A stretch of DNA of 64,000 bases from an uncultured Lachnospiraceae bacterium (GTDB taxonomy: Bacteria; Bacillota; Clostridia; Lachnospirales; Lachnospiraceae): positions 25,768 to 89,767 of the forward strand of contig CACZQN010000025.1 of NCBI GenBank assembly GCA_902783375.1. Direction: 5' to 3'. How positions within the stretch are numbered: position 1 is the stretch's first letter; every line of letters begins with the position of its first letter. The translations under genes and the position numbers were made by a program. A model generated the notes under the pieces. The model made no database searches, had not been told where the DNA came from, and saw only the letters and a program-made list of their open reading frames with translations. Shown piece by piece: positions 1 through 8,423 of the stretch.

Positions 1-480
1 GAAAAGTGCCCGATCTGCGGCGCAAAGATGAAGGCTGATGACGGCGCTGAGAAGGTCTATGCTGCTGAGCATGTGATCGGCGTTGCAAAGGATGCTCCGG
101 AAGATATCATTGAAGGTCTGAGAGCAGATTTCAGAGGCGAGTGCTCTGAGGTTGGTATGTATCTGGCGATGTCCAGAGCAGCCTATCGTGAAGGCTACAC
201 CGAGATCGGTGATTACTATGAGAAAGCTGCATTTGAAGAAGCAAATCATGCCGCAAGATATGCAGAACTGCTCGGCGAAGTGCTTTCCGAGTCCTCCAAG
301 GAGAACCTTGAGGCACGTGTTGCTGCAGAGCATGGCGCATGCCAGGGCAAGACCGATCTTGCAAAGCGTGCGAAAGAGCTTGGACTGGATGCAATCCATG
401 ATACCGTTCATGAGATGGCAAGAGACGAGGCGAGACATGGTAAGGCATTTGCTGGCCTGCTGAAGAGATACTTTGGTTAA
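1..480 (+). CDS. Reverse rubrerythrin, 5' end cut off by the window edge
   Basis: The reading frame is open from base 1, so the true start lies upstream of the window. The first residues visible are a rubredoxin-type knuckle (EKCPICGAK), followed by a four-helix ferritin-like domain with two Glu-rich motifs: [12 protein letters not shown] with [12 protein letters not shown], and later [15 protein letters not shown] rubredoxin domain before the di-iron domain is the arrangement of reverse rubrerythrins, which in anaerobic Clostridia act as NADH-linked peroxidases protecting against H2O2 and O2. The second rubredoxin Cys pair is presumably the part lost upstream. A strong terminator follows 16 bases after the stop. 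Confidence 0.9.
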   Translation, partial: EKCPICGAKMKADDGAEKVYAAEHVIGVAKDAPEDIIEGLRADFRGECSEVGMYLAMSRAAYREGYTEIGDYYEKAAFEEANHAARYAELLGEVLSESSKENLEARVAAEHGACQGKTDLAKRAKELGLDAIHDTVHEMARDEARHGKAFAGLLKRYFG

Positions 481-495
481 GCTACAAGTCATGCA

Positions 496-563
496 AGACT
501 AAAAACAAAAGCCAACAGAAGGAATGCTCGCATTCCTGAGGTTGGTCTTTTGTTTTTAGTCTT
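496..563 (+). terminator. Long hairpin terminator after the rubrerythrin gene
   Basis: AGACTAAAAACAAAAGCCAAC pairs with GTTGGTCTTTTGTTTTTAGTCT across an inner GGAATG-CTCG-CATTCC hairpin. The T-rich right arm serves as the U-tract. The outer arms are nearly symmetrical, so it could act in both directions. Confidence 0.75.
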
Positions 564-717
564 ATACGGCGCCAGCCGTTCATGAGGACAGGAAGTGTCC
601 GAATGGTGCATGGCTGTAAATGGCGAAATATTACATCTTTGAAGAAACGACGTAGTGGCGGCTCCTTCTCTGCCTTTTCTGAGAAGACATGCTCCTTATT
701 AGAAAGGAATCCGCGCC

Positions 718-945
718 ATGAAGAACAAGTGTGCTGATCTTCCTCATTCCGAACTGGACCTTGTGCTTACCTGCTCACACACCAAACGGTGTCTGTTGAA
801 AGCGGGTATCTCCACATTGGATCAACTGATGGCTTTGTCCGAAGATGATATGCTGCAGATCAAAGGGATCGGGAAGGTGATCGTAAAGGATGTGTTACGA
901 GAAAGGGAGGAGTATCTGCGCAAGCGGGCGGCGGTTGAGTCCTGA
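718..945 (+). CDS. Small protein resembling the RNA polymerase alpha C-terminal domain
   Basis: This 75-residue protein matches the alpha-CTD fold pattern: an N-terminal helix (LDLVLTCSHTKRCLLKAGI), TLDQLMALSEDDMLQIKGIGKVIVKDV with the helix-hairpin-helix signature LxxIKGIGKxxxxDV, and a charged C-terminal helix. The domain is normally about 75 residues at the end of RpoA and contacts UP elements and activators. Here it stands alone, without the assembly domain. A GAAAGGA ribosome binding site lies upstream. It may bind DNA or compete with RpoA for regulators; that is inference. It is a monocistronic unit ended by the hairpin at 988. Confidence 0.7.
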   Translation: MKNKCADLPHSELDLVLTCSHTKRCLLKAGISTLDQLMALSEDDMLQIKGIGKVIVKDVLREREEYLRKRAAVES

Positions 946-987
946 CAGCTGGGGCAGCAGAGTGTCAGCATCTGGAAAACAATGGAG

Positions 988-1013
988 GGAAGAGTGAAAA
1001 ACTCTTCCTTTTT
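988..1013 (+). terminator. Intrinsic terminator after the alpha-CTD-like gene
   Basis: An 8-bp perfect stem, GGAAGAGT/ACTCTTCC, has a GAAAA loop and is followed by TTTTTAT. Confidence 0.85.
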
Positions 1014-1060
1014 ATATTCGAACTTCACAAAAAACAGGGTGAAACTATCTGAATTTTCTG

Positions 1061-1089
1061 TTGAATTATTTGAAAAAGTGTGATAATAT
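1061..1089 (+). promoter_or_regulatory. Sigma-A promoter for the ORF6N gene
   Basis: TTGAAT (1061-1066) and TAATAT (1084-1089) are separated by 17 bases. The leader to the start codon at 1238 would be about 140 nt. Confidence 0.5.
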
Positions 1090-1237
1090 AGTACCATGCA
1101 GGAATTTCTGTGAATGCTATTTTGATGGTCTTTTCTTTCTTCCCGTTCTGTCATTTCTACATTCACAGGAATCAGGTTTGCTGTTGAGATGGCATGTGTT
1201 CTAACGGGGATACCATCTTGACAAGGGGGTGCGTGGT

Positions 1238-1615
1238 ATGGTTATTCACTTGTTGTTTGGACAGATTACGCCGGAAGTTATTATCAGTAAGATCTTTCAC
1301 TATCACGGACAGTTTGCGATGACCGAGTATGACATTGCTGATCTATATGGACTGCCCCTTTCCACTTTTCGCGAATTACTGGAACCGCACAGGGACCTCT
1401 TTGATGAGGAATTCGCCTTTCAGATCAATACGATGGAGGAACTGCAGTCCATCAGCAACCGCAAAGGCAAGATATTTGGAAAATTCCTGCCGGTCCAGTG
1501 CTTTACGGAGCATGGCATCTATCTGATGGCGTCGATTCTGCCCGACGCGTTCGATTACAGAATTCACCAAGAGATTCTCAGGATCTTCGCGATCCTGCAG
1601 GAGGCTCATTCGTGA
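1238..1615 (+). CDS. ORF6N-domain DNA-binding protein
   Basis: The 125-residue product carries the ORF6N pattern across its length: MTEYDIADLYGLPLSTFRELLEPHRDLF, a central FQIN segment, then CFTEHGIYLMASILPDAFDYRIHQEILRIFAIL. ORF6N domains occur in phage regulators and chromosomal homologues, often with KilA-C or Bro partners, and are thought to bind DNA. Only this domain is present. ATG 1238 is preferred because AGGGGG at 1224-1229 lies 8 bases upstream; the GTG at 1229 overlaps that site. No other phage gene is visible nearby, so it is a solitary accessory regulator or a prophage remnant. Confidence 0.7.
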   Translation: MVIHLLFGQITPEVIISKIFHYHGQFAMTEYDIADLYGLPLSTFRELLEPHRDLFDEEFAFQINTMEELQSISNRKGKIFGKFLPVQCFTEHGIYLMASILPDAFDYRIHQEILRIFAILQEAHS

Positions 1616-1664
1616 GATCAGGATTCTTTGAGACGGTCTGTGATCTGGTTTCATTTTCAAATTG

Positions 1665-1697
1665 CCTGAATCAGAAATTGGTTCAGGTATTTTTTTG
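1665..1697 (+). terminator. Terminator after the ORF6N gene
   Basis: CCTGAA pairs with TTCAGG over a short loop, followed by a T-rich run (ATTTTTTT). Confidence 0.75.
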
Positions 1698-1700
1698 CCC

Positions 1701-1729
1701 TTGACATCGCAGGAACCGGCGCCTATAAT
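1701..1729 (+). promoter_or_regulatory. Consensus promoter of the marR-ABC exporter operon
   Basis: A perfect TTGACA (1701-1706) and a perfect TATAAT (1724-1729) are 17 bases apart. So strong a promoter would need repression, which the two palindromes just downstream could supply. Confidence 0.9.
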
Positions 1730-1744
1730 CAGCTATGTGATTTT

Positions 1745-1774
1745 AAGATATCTTAGAATCAGATGTCTTAAGAC
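1745..1774. promoter_or_regulatory. Two palindromic operator sites, probably for the MarR protein
   Basis: AAGATATCTT (1745-1754) and GTCTTAAGAC (1765-1774) are perfect 10-bp palindromes whose centres are exactly 20 bp apart, two DNA turns. They cover the expected start of transcription. MarR-family repressors commonly bind such sites beside their own promoters. Binding by the adjacent gene product is inferred. Confidence 0.7.
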
Positions 1775-1817
1775 TATGCCGATGTGAAGCAATAAACTAC
1801 GAGAAGGAGTTTTCGGG

Positions 1818-2252
1818 ATGTATGAAAGGGAGATAGCCAGACAGGCGATGCACATCACAGCCCTGTTCCGCCGGATCATTCATCAGAACGCAGCGCCGCC
1901 GGAGGATTCTTCCGTGACCGTCCAGGGATATGGCAGGATGCTGAAGGTGCTGAGCTTACACGGACCGATGAAGCAGACGGAACTTGCGGAGCGACTCGAC
2001 ATCCGGCCGCAGTCGCTGACCGTGGCGATGACAAAGCTTGAGACAGCGGGGCTTGTGACGCGGACCAGGGACGGAAAGGACCGCAGGCAGGTGATGGTCG
2101 AGATCACGGAAGAGGGAAGAAGGCACAGCGAGAAGATCGAAGCGAACCGGTCAAGGGCTGCGGAGGAACTGCTCGCAGGGCTTAGTGAGGACGAGAAGGA
2201 GACGGTATTCCGGCTGCTGGAAAAGGTTCTCGCATATCATAAAGAAACCTGA
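1818..2252 (+). CDS. MarR-family transcriptional regulator
   Basis: The 144-residue protein has MarR winged-helix architecture: N-terminal dimerisation helices, the helix-turn-helix MKQTELAERLDIRPQSLTVAMTKLETAGLV (about residues 55-84), the wing TRTRDGKDRRQVMVEITEEGRR with the conserved DxRD-like turn, and a C-terminal dimerisation helix. GAGAAGGAG precedes the ATG. It is first in an operon with two ABC exporter genes, the usual arrangement for a drug-sensing repressor controlling efflux. The palindromes at 1745-1774 are its likely operator; the ligand is unknown. Confidence 0.9.
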   Translation: MYEREIARQAMHITALFRRIIHQNAAPPEDSSVTVQGYGRMLKVLSLHGPMKQTELAERLDIRPQSLTVAMTKLETAGLVTRTRDGKDRRQVMVEITEEGRRHSEKIEANRSRAAEELLAGLSEDEKETVFRLLEKVLAYHKET

Positions 2253-2299
2253 AGAGCGGACCCGGTTCTGCGTCCGCATACAACAGACAGGAGAAAACC

Positions 2300-4087
2300 T
2301 TGATTAAACTACTCAGACACATGAAGGCGCGGCAGTGGCAGCTGTTTGCGCTGGGGATCCTCTTTATGATCATCCAGACCTGGCTTGATCTGAGGCTCCC
2401 GGATTACATGTCGCGGATCACCGAGATGGTCCAGACCGGTACTGCGACGAACCAGGGACTCGCTGCCATGGGCGGCATGATGATGCTCTGCGCAGTCGGG
2501 ACGACGGCGATGGCCATCGCCTCGAACTACGCCTCTTCCAAGATGGCGGCATCGTTCTCCCATGACCTGCGCTCTGACATCTTTCATAAGGTACAGACCT
2601 TCTCAAAAGAAGAGATCGACCGCTTCTCGACCGCATCGCTGATCACCCGGTCGACGAACGACGTCGTACAGATCCAGAACTTCGTCTCGAGAGGTCTCCG
2701 GATGATCGTCCGTGCACCGATCATCATCGGCCTGGCGCTCTACAAGATGAGCATCCGCTACTGGCAGTGGACCGGTGTGACCGCCATGACCGTCGCACTG
2801 GTTCTGGTCGTCATTGTATTTGTCATCAAATATGCCCACCCGCGCTTCCGCAGAATGCAGAAGCTGACCGATGAGGTCAACCGGGCGATGCGGGAAAATA
2901 TGACCGGTATGCGCGTCATCCGTGCGTACAATGCGGCCGATTACCAGATGCATGAATTCAAAGAGGCATCCGAGAACCTGATGGACAACGAGCGGAAGGC
3001 CCGTGTCATGCTGCAGCTGATGCCGTCCACGAACCAGTTTGCGAACAATGCCCTGACGGTGGCCATCTATGCGATCGGTGCCTATCTGATTGCAACCGCC
3101 GCGAATGCGGGCGAGCAGCTGGCGATTTTCACCGACATGGTCGTCTTTTCGACCTACGCGGCCAAGATGATCCAGGGTGTGAGTTCGCTGGAAATGGTCT
3201 TCAACATGCTGCCGCGTGCGACGACGTCGTCCGAGCGTGTGTTTGAGATCCTCGAGACCGATACGTCCATCAATCCGGGCGACCGGCACGATCCGAAGCC
3301 GGGGAAGGACGGAACGGTCGAATTCCGGCATGTCTCCTTCCGCTATCCGGAGACAGCCGATATGGCACTTGAAGATATTTCCTTTGTGGCGGAGAAGGGC
3401 CAGACCGTCGGCATCATCGGTTCCACGGCTTCCGGCAAGACTTCGCTGGTCAACCTGATCCCGCGCCTCTATGATGCGACGAAGGGCGATGTTTTTGTCG
3501 ACGGGATCAATGTGAAGGATTTTGATACAACAGCACTCCGCAGCCGCCTCAGCTATGTGCCGCAGGGCGCGGTGCTCTTCACCGGGACCGTTGCGACAAA
3601 CGTGGCCTACGGCCGCGTGACCGGCAGGAAGATGCCGGAACCGGGCACCGAGGAATATGAGAAGAAGGTCTGGGATGCCATCACCATCGCGCAGGCCAGG
3701 GAATTCGTCGAAGGGAAGATGGAGCAGGGAATGGAAAGCCCGGTCTTCCGCGGCGGAACCAATGTCTCCGGCGGCCAGAAGCAGCGGCTTGCGATCGCCA
3801 GAGCGGTTTACCGGAAACCGGAGATCTACATCTTCGACGATGCATTCTCCGCACTCGACTACAAGACCGACCGGACGCTCCGGGATGAGCTGAAGAAGGC
3901 AGAAGGTGATGCGACCGTGATCGTCGTGGCCTCGAGAATCGCGACCATCCGGGATGCGGACAAGATCCTCGTCATGGATGAGGGACGGATCGTCGGAGAG
4001 GGCACACACGAGGAACTGATGGAGAACTGCAAGGTCTACCAGGAGATCGCGTATACGCAGCTCTCCCCGGAAGAACTGGCAAGCTGA
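2300..4087 (+). CDS. ABC exporter half-transporter, subunit A (degenerate catalytic site)
   Basis: The 595-residue protein fuses a six-helix type IV exporter membrane domain (about 1-320) to a nucleotide-binding domain. Walker A GSTASGKT is at 374-381, the signature VSGGQ at 489-493, and Walker B ends FDDAFSALD with Asp514 where the catalytic Glu is expected. A Walker B Asp is typical of the non-hydrolysing half of heterodimeric exporters such as TM287/288 and BmrCD. Translation starts at TTG 2300 behind AGGAGA. The next gene, 13 bases on, encodes the partner with the complementary defect. Substrates are probably lipophilic drugs or lipids (family inference). Confidence 0.92.
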   Translation: MIKLLRHMKARQWQLFALGILFMIIQTWLDLRLPDYMSRITEMVQTGTATNQGLAAMGGMMMLCAVGTTAMAIASNYASSKMAASFSHDLRSDIFHKVQTFSKEEIDRFSTASLITRSTNDVVQIQNFVSRGLRMIVRAPIIIGLALYKMSIRYWQWTGVTAMTVALVLVVIVFVIKYAHPRFRRMQKLTDEVNRAMRENMTGMRVIRAYNAADYQMHEFKEASENLMDNERKARVMLQLMPSTNQFANNALTVAIYAIGAYLIATAANAGEQLAIFTDMVVFSTYAAKMIQGVSSLEMVFNMLPRATTSSERVFEILETDTSINPGDRHDPKPGKDGTVEFRHVSFRYPETADMALEDISFVAEKGQTVGIIGSTASGKTSLVNLIPRLYDATKGDVFVDGINVKDFDTTALRSRLSYVPQGAVLFTGTVATNVAYGRVTGRKMPEPGTEEYEKKVWDAITIAQAREFVEGKMEQGMESPVFRGGTNVSGGQKQRLAIARAVYRKPEIYIFDDAFSALDYKTDRTLRDELKKAEGDATVIVVASRIATIRDADKILVMDEGRIVGEGTHEELMENCKVYQEIAYTQLSPEELAS

Positions 4088-4100
4088 AAGGAAAATCAAA

Positions 4101-5936
4101 ATGGCAAAAGAAAATTATTCGCTTGGCCAGGTGCAGATGCGCAGCACCGGCGGCCGGTGGGGGCGTGTGGCAGAGAAGCCGCATGACTTCAAAAAGGCGT
4201 GGAAGCAGATCCTCGCCTATGCGAAACCATATCGGCTGAGAATCGTGATCATTCTCGCCTGTGCCGTGACAGCTGTGCTGTTCAACCTGTTCGGACCGAA
4301 CCAGCTGAAGACGATCACGAATGAAGTCGTCGACGGGATGAAGAGCGGGCAGATCGATCTTGCCAAGATCCGCAGGATCAGTATCATGGCGGTCCTGTTC
4401 TATCTGTTCAGCACCTGCCTGATGTACCTGCAGAATGTGATGACGACGCTCACCAGCACCGGCATCACGAACGATCTGCGTCTTGACATCTCGAGAAAGA
4501 TCAACCACATCCCGCTTTCAAGACTCGATTCGTCGTCTTTCGGCGACCTGCTCTCGAGAGTGACGAACGACGTCGATACCATCGGTGAGTCGCTGTCGCA
4601 CAGCGCCGTCCAGATGATCCGCGGCATCGTGACATTTCTCTTCTGTACGATCGCCATGCTGATCACCCATGTGCCGCTCGCGATCGTCGCGCTCTCCTCG
4701 AGCCTGCTGGGTTTCTTCATCATGAACCTGATCATCAAGAAATCGCAGCGGTTCTTCGTGCTCCGGCAGCGCTATCTCGGTGAGATGAACGGACACATCG
4801 AGGAAATGTACGCCGGCCATGTGATCGTGAAGTCCTATAACGGGGAGCGGGATTCGCTTTCCCGCTTTGAGGAGTTAAATGAGCAGCTCTATGTGAACAA
4901 TTATAAGAGCCAGTTCCTCTCCGGCATGATGATGCCGTTCATGGAACTGGTCGGCAACCTCGGCTACCTGATGGTCTGCGTGGCCGGCGCCATGATGACC
5001 GCCCACGGGATGATCACCTTCGGAACGATCATCGCATTCATCATCTACGTCAAGATCTTCACACAGCCGCTCGGCATGGTCGCACAGGCAATCACGTCGC
5101 TGCAGTCCGGCGCAGCCGCCAGCGAACGCGTCTTCGCATTCCTCGACGAACAGGAAATGGATCCGGAGACGGAGAAGATCCACGATTTCAAGGCAGAAAA
5201 GGGTGAGGTGGTCTTTGATCACGTGAACTTCGGCTACACCGAGGACCGCCCGATCATCCATGATTTCAACTTCACGGCGAAGCCCGGCATGAAGGTCGCC
5301 ATCGTCGGCCCGACCGGCGCCGGAAAGACCACCATCGTGAATCTGCTGATGCGCTTCTATGAACTGCACAGCGGCCACATCCTGATCGACGGGAAGAAGA
5401 CCACCGATATGACGCGGGAGAATGTCAGAGATCTCTTCGGCATGGTGCTGCAGGATACCTGGCTCTTCGAGGGCAGTATCCGGGACAACCTGACCTACGG
5501 CAAACAGGATGCGACCGACGAGGAACTCGACCGGGCCTGCAGCCTGGTGGGACTTGCAAAGTTCATCCACACCCTGAAGGACGGGTATGACACCATTATC
5601 ACGGATGCCTTCTCCATGTCCCAGGGCCAGCGGCAGCTGATGACCATCGCGAGAGCCATGATCTGCAACCGGCCGCTGCTGATCCTCGATGAGGCGACCA
5701 GTTCGGTCGATACCAGAACCGAGCAGCTGGTCCAGAACGCGATGGAAGAGCTGACGAAGGGACGGACATCCTTTACCATTGCACACAGACTCTCGACAAT
5801 CCGGGATGCAGATGTTATTCTGGTAATGAGAGAAGGTGATATTGTCGAGCAGGGCTCTCACGAGGAACTGCTGCGGCAGAACGGATTCTATGCGGAACTG
5901 TGGAACTCGCAGTTCGTGAACGCAGAAGAGATCTGA
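4101..5936 (+). CDS. ABC exporter half-transporter, subunit B (catalytic Glu, degenerate signature)
   Basis: The 611-residue partner has about 30 extra cytoplasmic N-terminal residues, a six-helix membrane domain and an NBD. Walker A GPTGAGKT is at 403-410. The signature motif is MSQGQ (506-510) rather than LSGGQ, and Walker B LLILDEATSSVD carries the catalytic Glu531. In a heterodimer this signature would pack on subunit A's Walker motifs, so both deviations fall in the same composite ATP site, leaving one competent and one regulatory site. AAAGGA precedes the ATG. Confidence 0.92.
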   Translation: MAKENYSLGQVQMRSTGGRWGRVAEKPHDFKKAWKQILAYAKPYRLRIVIILACAVTAVLFNLFGPNQLKTITNEVVDGMKSGQIDLAKIRRISIMAVLFYLFSTCLMYLQNVMTTLTSTGITNDLRLDISRKINHIPLSRLDSSSFGDLLSRVTNDVDTIGESLSHSAVQMIRGIVTFLFCTIAMLITHVPLAIVALSSSLLGFFIMNLIIKKSQRFFVLRQRYLGEMNGHIEEMYAGHVIVKSYNGERDSLSRFEELNEQLYVNNYKSQFLSGMMMPFMELVGNLGYLMVCVAGAMMTAHGMITFGTIIAFIIYVKIFTQPLGMVAQAITSLQSGAAASERVFAFLDEQEMDPETEKIHDFKAEKGEVVFDHVNFGYTEDRPIIHDFNFTAKPGMKVAIVGPTGAGKTTIVNLLMRFYELHSGHILIDGKKTTDMTRENVRDLFGMVLQDTWLFEGSIRDNLTYGKQDATDEELDRACSLVGLAKFIHTLKDGYDTIITDAFSMSQGQRQLMTIARAMICNRPLLILDEATSSVDTRTEQLVQNAMEELTKGRTSFTIAHRLSTIRDADVILVMREGDIVEQGSHEELLRQNGFYAELWNSQFVNAEEI

Positions 5937-5976
5937 GAAGGCAGCCTTGGCGCTGTCGAAGGATATGGAGGGAAAT

Positions 5977-7242
5977 ATGGGAAAGATGATGAAGCACTCC
6001 CCACGTGGCTGGAACAGCTGGGACTGTTACCTGGCTTCCGTGGATGAGGCAACGGTGAAGAAAAATGCAGACTATATGGCGGCGCACCTTGCGTCTGCCG
6101 GCTATGAATATGTGGTGGTCGACATCCAGTGGTCGGAGCCGGTCCCCTATGAGCGGATCTACCGCCCATTTACAGATCTGTGCATGGACGAGTACGGCAG
6201 ACTGATGCCGGCCGAGACGCGGTTCCCTTCCGCTGCAAATGGCGCGGGCTTCAAGCCGCTCGCGGACTATGTGCATGGACTCGGCCTGAAGTTCGGCATC
6301 CACATCATGCGCGGCATCCCGAGACAGGCCGTCTCGAAGAACTGCCCGATTCTGGGAACAGAATATACGGCCAGAGAGGCTGCCAAATACGCTTCCATCT
6401 GTGCATGGCAGACGGATATGTACGGCGTCGATACCACGAAAGAAGCCGGAAAGGCTTACTATAAGAGCATCTTCGAACTGTATGCTTCATGGGGCGTGGA
6501 CTTCATCAAGGTGGATGACATCTGCCGCGAGCTGCCGCACTGCGAGCAGGAGCTGATCGATCTGTCGGATGCCCTGCATCACTGCGGACGGGATATCGTC
6601 CTGTCGCTGTCCCCGGGACCGGCTCTGCTCGAGAAGGCGGAGCTCTATAAGCAGGTCTCGAACATGTGGCGGATCACGGATGATTTCTGGGATCAGTGGG
6701 AACTGCTCTATGCCATGTTTGAGCGGGCGGAGAAATGGAGCATCCACACCGGGATGGATCATTTCCCGGATGCAGACATGCTCCCGGTCGGTGCCCTGCG
6801 CCAGGCCTTCAATCCGGATGAGCGCACGCATTTTACGCAGGATGAACAGATCACGATGATGACGCTCTGGTGCATCTTCCGGGCGCCGCTGATGACGGGA
6901 AATGAGCTGACGAAGACGGATGATTTTACCCTGAAGCTCCTGACCTGTCCGGGCTTTATGGAGATGCATGAGCAGGCCAGAGATTCGCACCAGGTCTTCC
7001 GCAGAGAGATCGGCGGACATGAGGTGGTGGTCTGGACGGCCGGGCGGAGAGACGGCGGCAGATATTTCGCGGTCTTCAACCTCGCAGACGAAGAGGCGGA
7101 GATCACATTTGCACTGGAAGAACTGGAAATCGAGGCGGAGAGCATCGAGGCCTGTGCGCTGTGGGATGAAAAGCAGTATATTTTCAGGGAAAATGTCAGC
7201 CTGACCCTTCCTGCACACGGAGCAGAGGCGTTCCGGATCTGA
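5977..7242 (+). CDS. GH27 alpha-galactosidase-like glycoside hydrolase
   Basis: This 421-residue (beta/alpha)8 enzyme begins with the GH27 hallmark GWNSWDCY. The nucleophile Asp180 lies in FIKVDDI, and the acid/base Asp lies in WRITDDFWDQW (Asp235/236). A C-terminal beta domain follows. GH27 enzymes hydrolyse terminal alpha-galactosides or related sugars with retention. There is no signal peptide, so it acts on imported substrate. ATG 5977 is chosen because GGAGGG lies just upstream; an in-frame TTG at 5947 has no proper site. Only 40 bases separate it from the exporter gene, suggesting co-transcription. The exact substrate is uncertain. Confidence 0.85.
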   Translation: MGKMMKHSPRGWNSWDCYLASVDEATVKKNADYMAAHLASAGYEYVVVDIQWSEPVPYERIYRPFTDLCMDEYGRLMPAETRFPSAANGAGFKPLADYVHGLGLKFGIHIMRGIPRQAVSKNCPILGTEYTAREAAKYASICAWQTDMYGVDTTKEAGKAYYKSIFELYASWGVDFIKVDDICRELPHCEQELIDLSDALHHCGRDIVLSLSPGPALLEKAELYKQVSNMWRITDDFWDQWELLYAMFERAEKWSIHTGMDHFPDADMLPVGALRQAFNPDERTHFTQDEQITMMTLWCIFRAPLMTGNELTKTDDFTLKLLTCPGFMEMHEQARDSHQVFRREIGGHEVVVWTAGRRDGGRYFAVFNLADEEAEITFALEELEIEAESIEACALWDEKQYIFRENVSLTLPAHGAEAFRI

Positions 7243-7262
7243 AAGAAGAAGTAGAGGAATTC

Positions 7263-8282
7263 ATGAAAGTCAGTATCCAGCGGATCAGTGAAATAACCGG
7301 ATTCTCGACGGCGACGGTGTCCAATGCCCTGAACCGGAAGCGCGGCGTGAATCCGGAGACAGCGGAAAAGATCTTCGAGACAGCCAGAGAACTGGGCTAC
7401 TTCAGCCAGGCAAGGACCACCCGGCAGGATAAAATCCGGCTGCTTATCTGTGAGCGCGGCGAGATCGTCTACCGCAACGCAGAGCAGTTCACGGATTTCC
7501 TGATGGGCGTCGAACTGGTTGCGAAGGAATACGGATATGAGGTCATGCTCAGCTGGGCGACAAACCGGGACGACGAGGCGGTCCGGCAGGAGGTCAAGAA
7601 CCTCAGCGCCGGCCTGCTCCTGTATGCCTGGGGCTTCAACCGGGCAGAGCTGAAGATCTTTGAGGAGCGCCGGCTGCCCTACGTTGCGATCGGGGCGTCC
7701 TACCCCGGCATGCCGGCCGATGCCGTGTTCCTCGGCATCGAAGACGCCATCCACACGGCGGTTCATTATCTGCGGGATAAAGGGCATGTGAAGATTGGCT
7801 ATCTGCGGTCCCTGGCGACCTTCGACAACCTCGAAGAGCTGCAGCGGATGTACGAGGCATCGATGATCCGCCTCGGTCTGAAGAGTTCGCTGTGTCTGGC
7901 GGCCGGCAGCGGTGTGGAAGACACAGAGGAGCGCATGCGCGCCCAGCTGGCGACACTCGGAGACAGCAGAGAGAAGATCCTTGCTGCCATGCCGACAGCC
8001 TTTGTCTGCGAGAGCGACCGGATTGCCCTCGGCATGATCCGGGCCCTGGCTGTGTACGGGATCCGGGTGCCGGAGGATCTATCCCTCATCGGACTGGGGG
8101 ATGATGCCTATGGCCGCTATACCACCCCCGCACTGACGACGGTGCATTTCCACCTGCGGGAGGTCGGGGAGATCGCGGCGAGGCGGCTGATCGAACAGAT
8201 GGAGAACCGCGACAGTGTCTACCAGCGGGTACATATCTGCTCATCGATTATTGAAAGAGAAAGCGTACGGGAGGTCAGATGA
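7263..8282 (+). CDS. LacI-family transcriptional regulator
   Basis: The 339-residue protein has an N-terminal LacI helix-turn-helix (VSIQRISEITGFSTATVSNALNRKRGVNPETAEKIFETARELGY) with its hinge, then a periplasmic-binding-protein-like effector domain (about 60-335) ending in the typical DLSLIGLGDDAYGRYTTPALTTVHF segment. It lies 20 bases after the GH27 gene and upstream of the GH43 gene, so it probably controls one or both according to a sugar ligand. Its stop codon lies inside a terminator hairpin. Confidence 0.92.
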   Translation: MKVSIQRISEITGFSTATVSNALNRKRGVNPETAEKIFETARELGYFSQARTTRQDKIRLLICERGEIVYRNAEQFTDFLMGVELVAKEYGYEVMLSWATNRDDEAVRQEVKNLSAGLLLYAWGFNRAELKIFEERRLPYVAIGASYPGMPADAVFLGIEDAIHTAVHYLRDKGHVKIGYLRSLATFDNLEELQRMYEASMIRLGLKSSLCLAAGSGVEDTEERMRAQLATLGDSREKILAAMPTAFVCESDRIALGMIRALAVYGIRVPEDLSLIGLGDDAYGRYTTPALTTVHFHLREVGEIAARRLIEQMENRDSVYQRVHICSSIIERESVREVR

Positions 8283-8297
8283 TCTCCCGCTTTTTTC
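8266..8297 (+). terminator. Terminator overlapping the lacI-type stop codon
   Basis: CGGGAG (8268-8273) pairs with CTCCCG (8284-8289), followed by CTTTTTT. The TGA stop is in the loop. Confidence 0.8.
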
Positions 8298-8394
8298 AGC
8301 CGCTGGTTTATTTTGCAATACAACGGAACAGCCTTCCTGGCACAGAGAAAAACCAATGGCGTCGATGAAAAAATGATAAAAAACCGGATGTTTC

Positions 8395-8423
8395 TTGCAA
8401 ACCGCCTGCATCTGTTTTACACT
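8395..8423 (+). promoter_or_regulatory. Promoter of the GH43 gene
   Basis: TTGCAA (8395-8400) and TACACT (8418-8423) are spaced by 17 bases. The start codon is about 48 bases downstream. Confidence 0.6.

Noticed and set aside
1238..1615. Prophage region around the ORF6N gene
   Set aside because: No integrase, structural gene or attachment repeat is visible on either side.
2603..4099. Long minus-strand open frame opposite the first exporter gene
   Set aside because: It is antisense to a clear ABC transporter with intact motifs. High GC makes such shadow frames common here (also 36234-39143 opposite carB and 26744-28186 opposite the isomerase gene).
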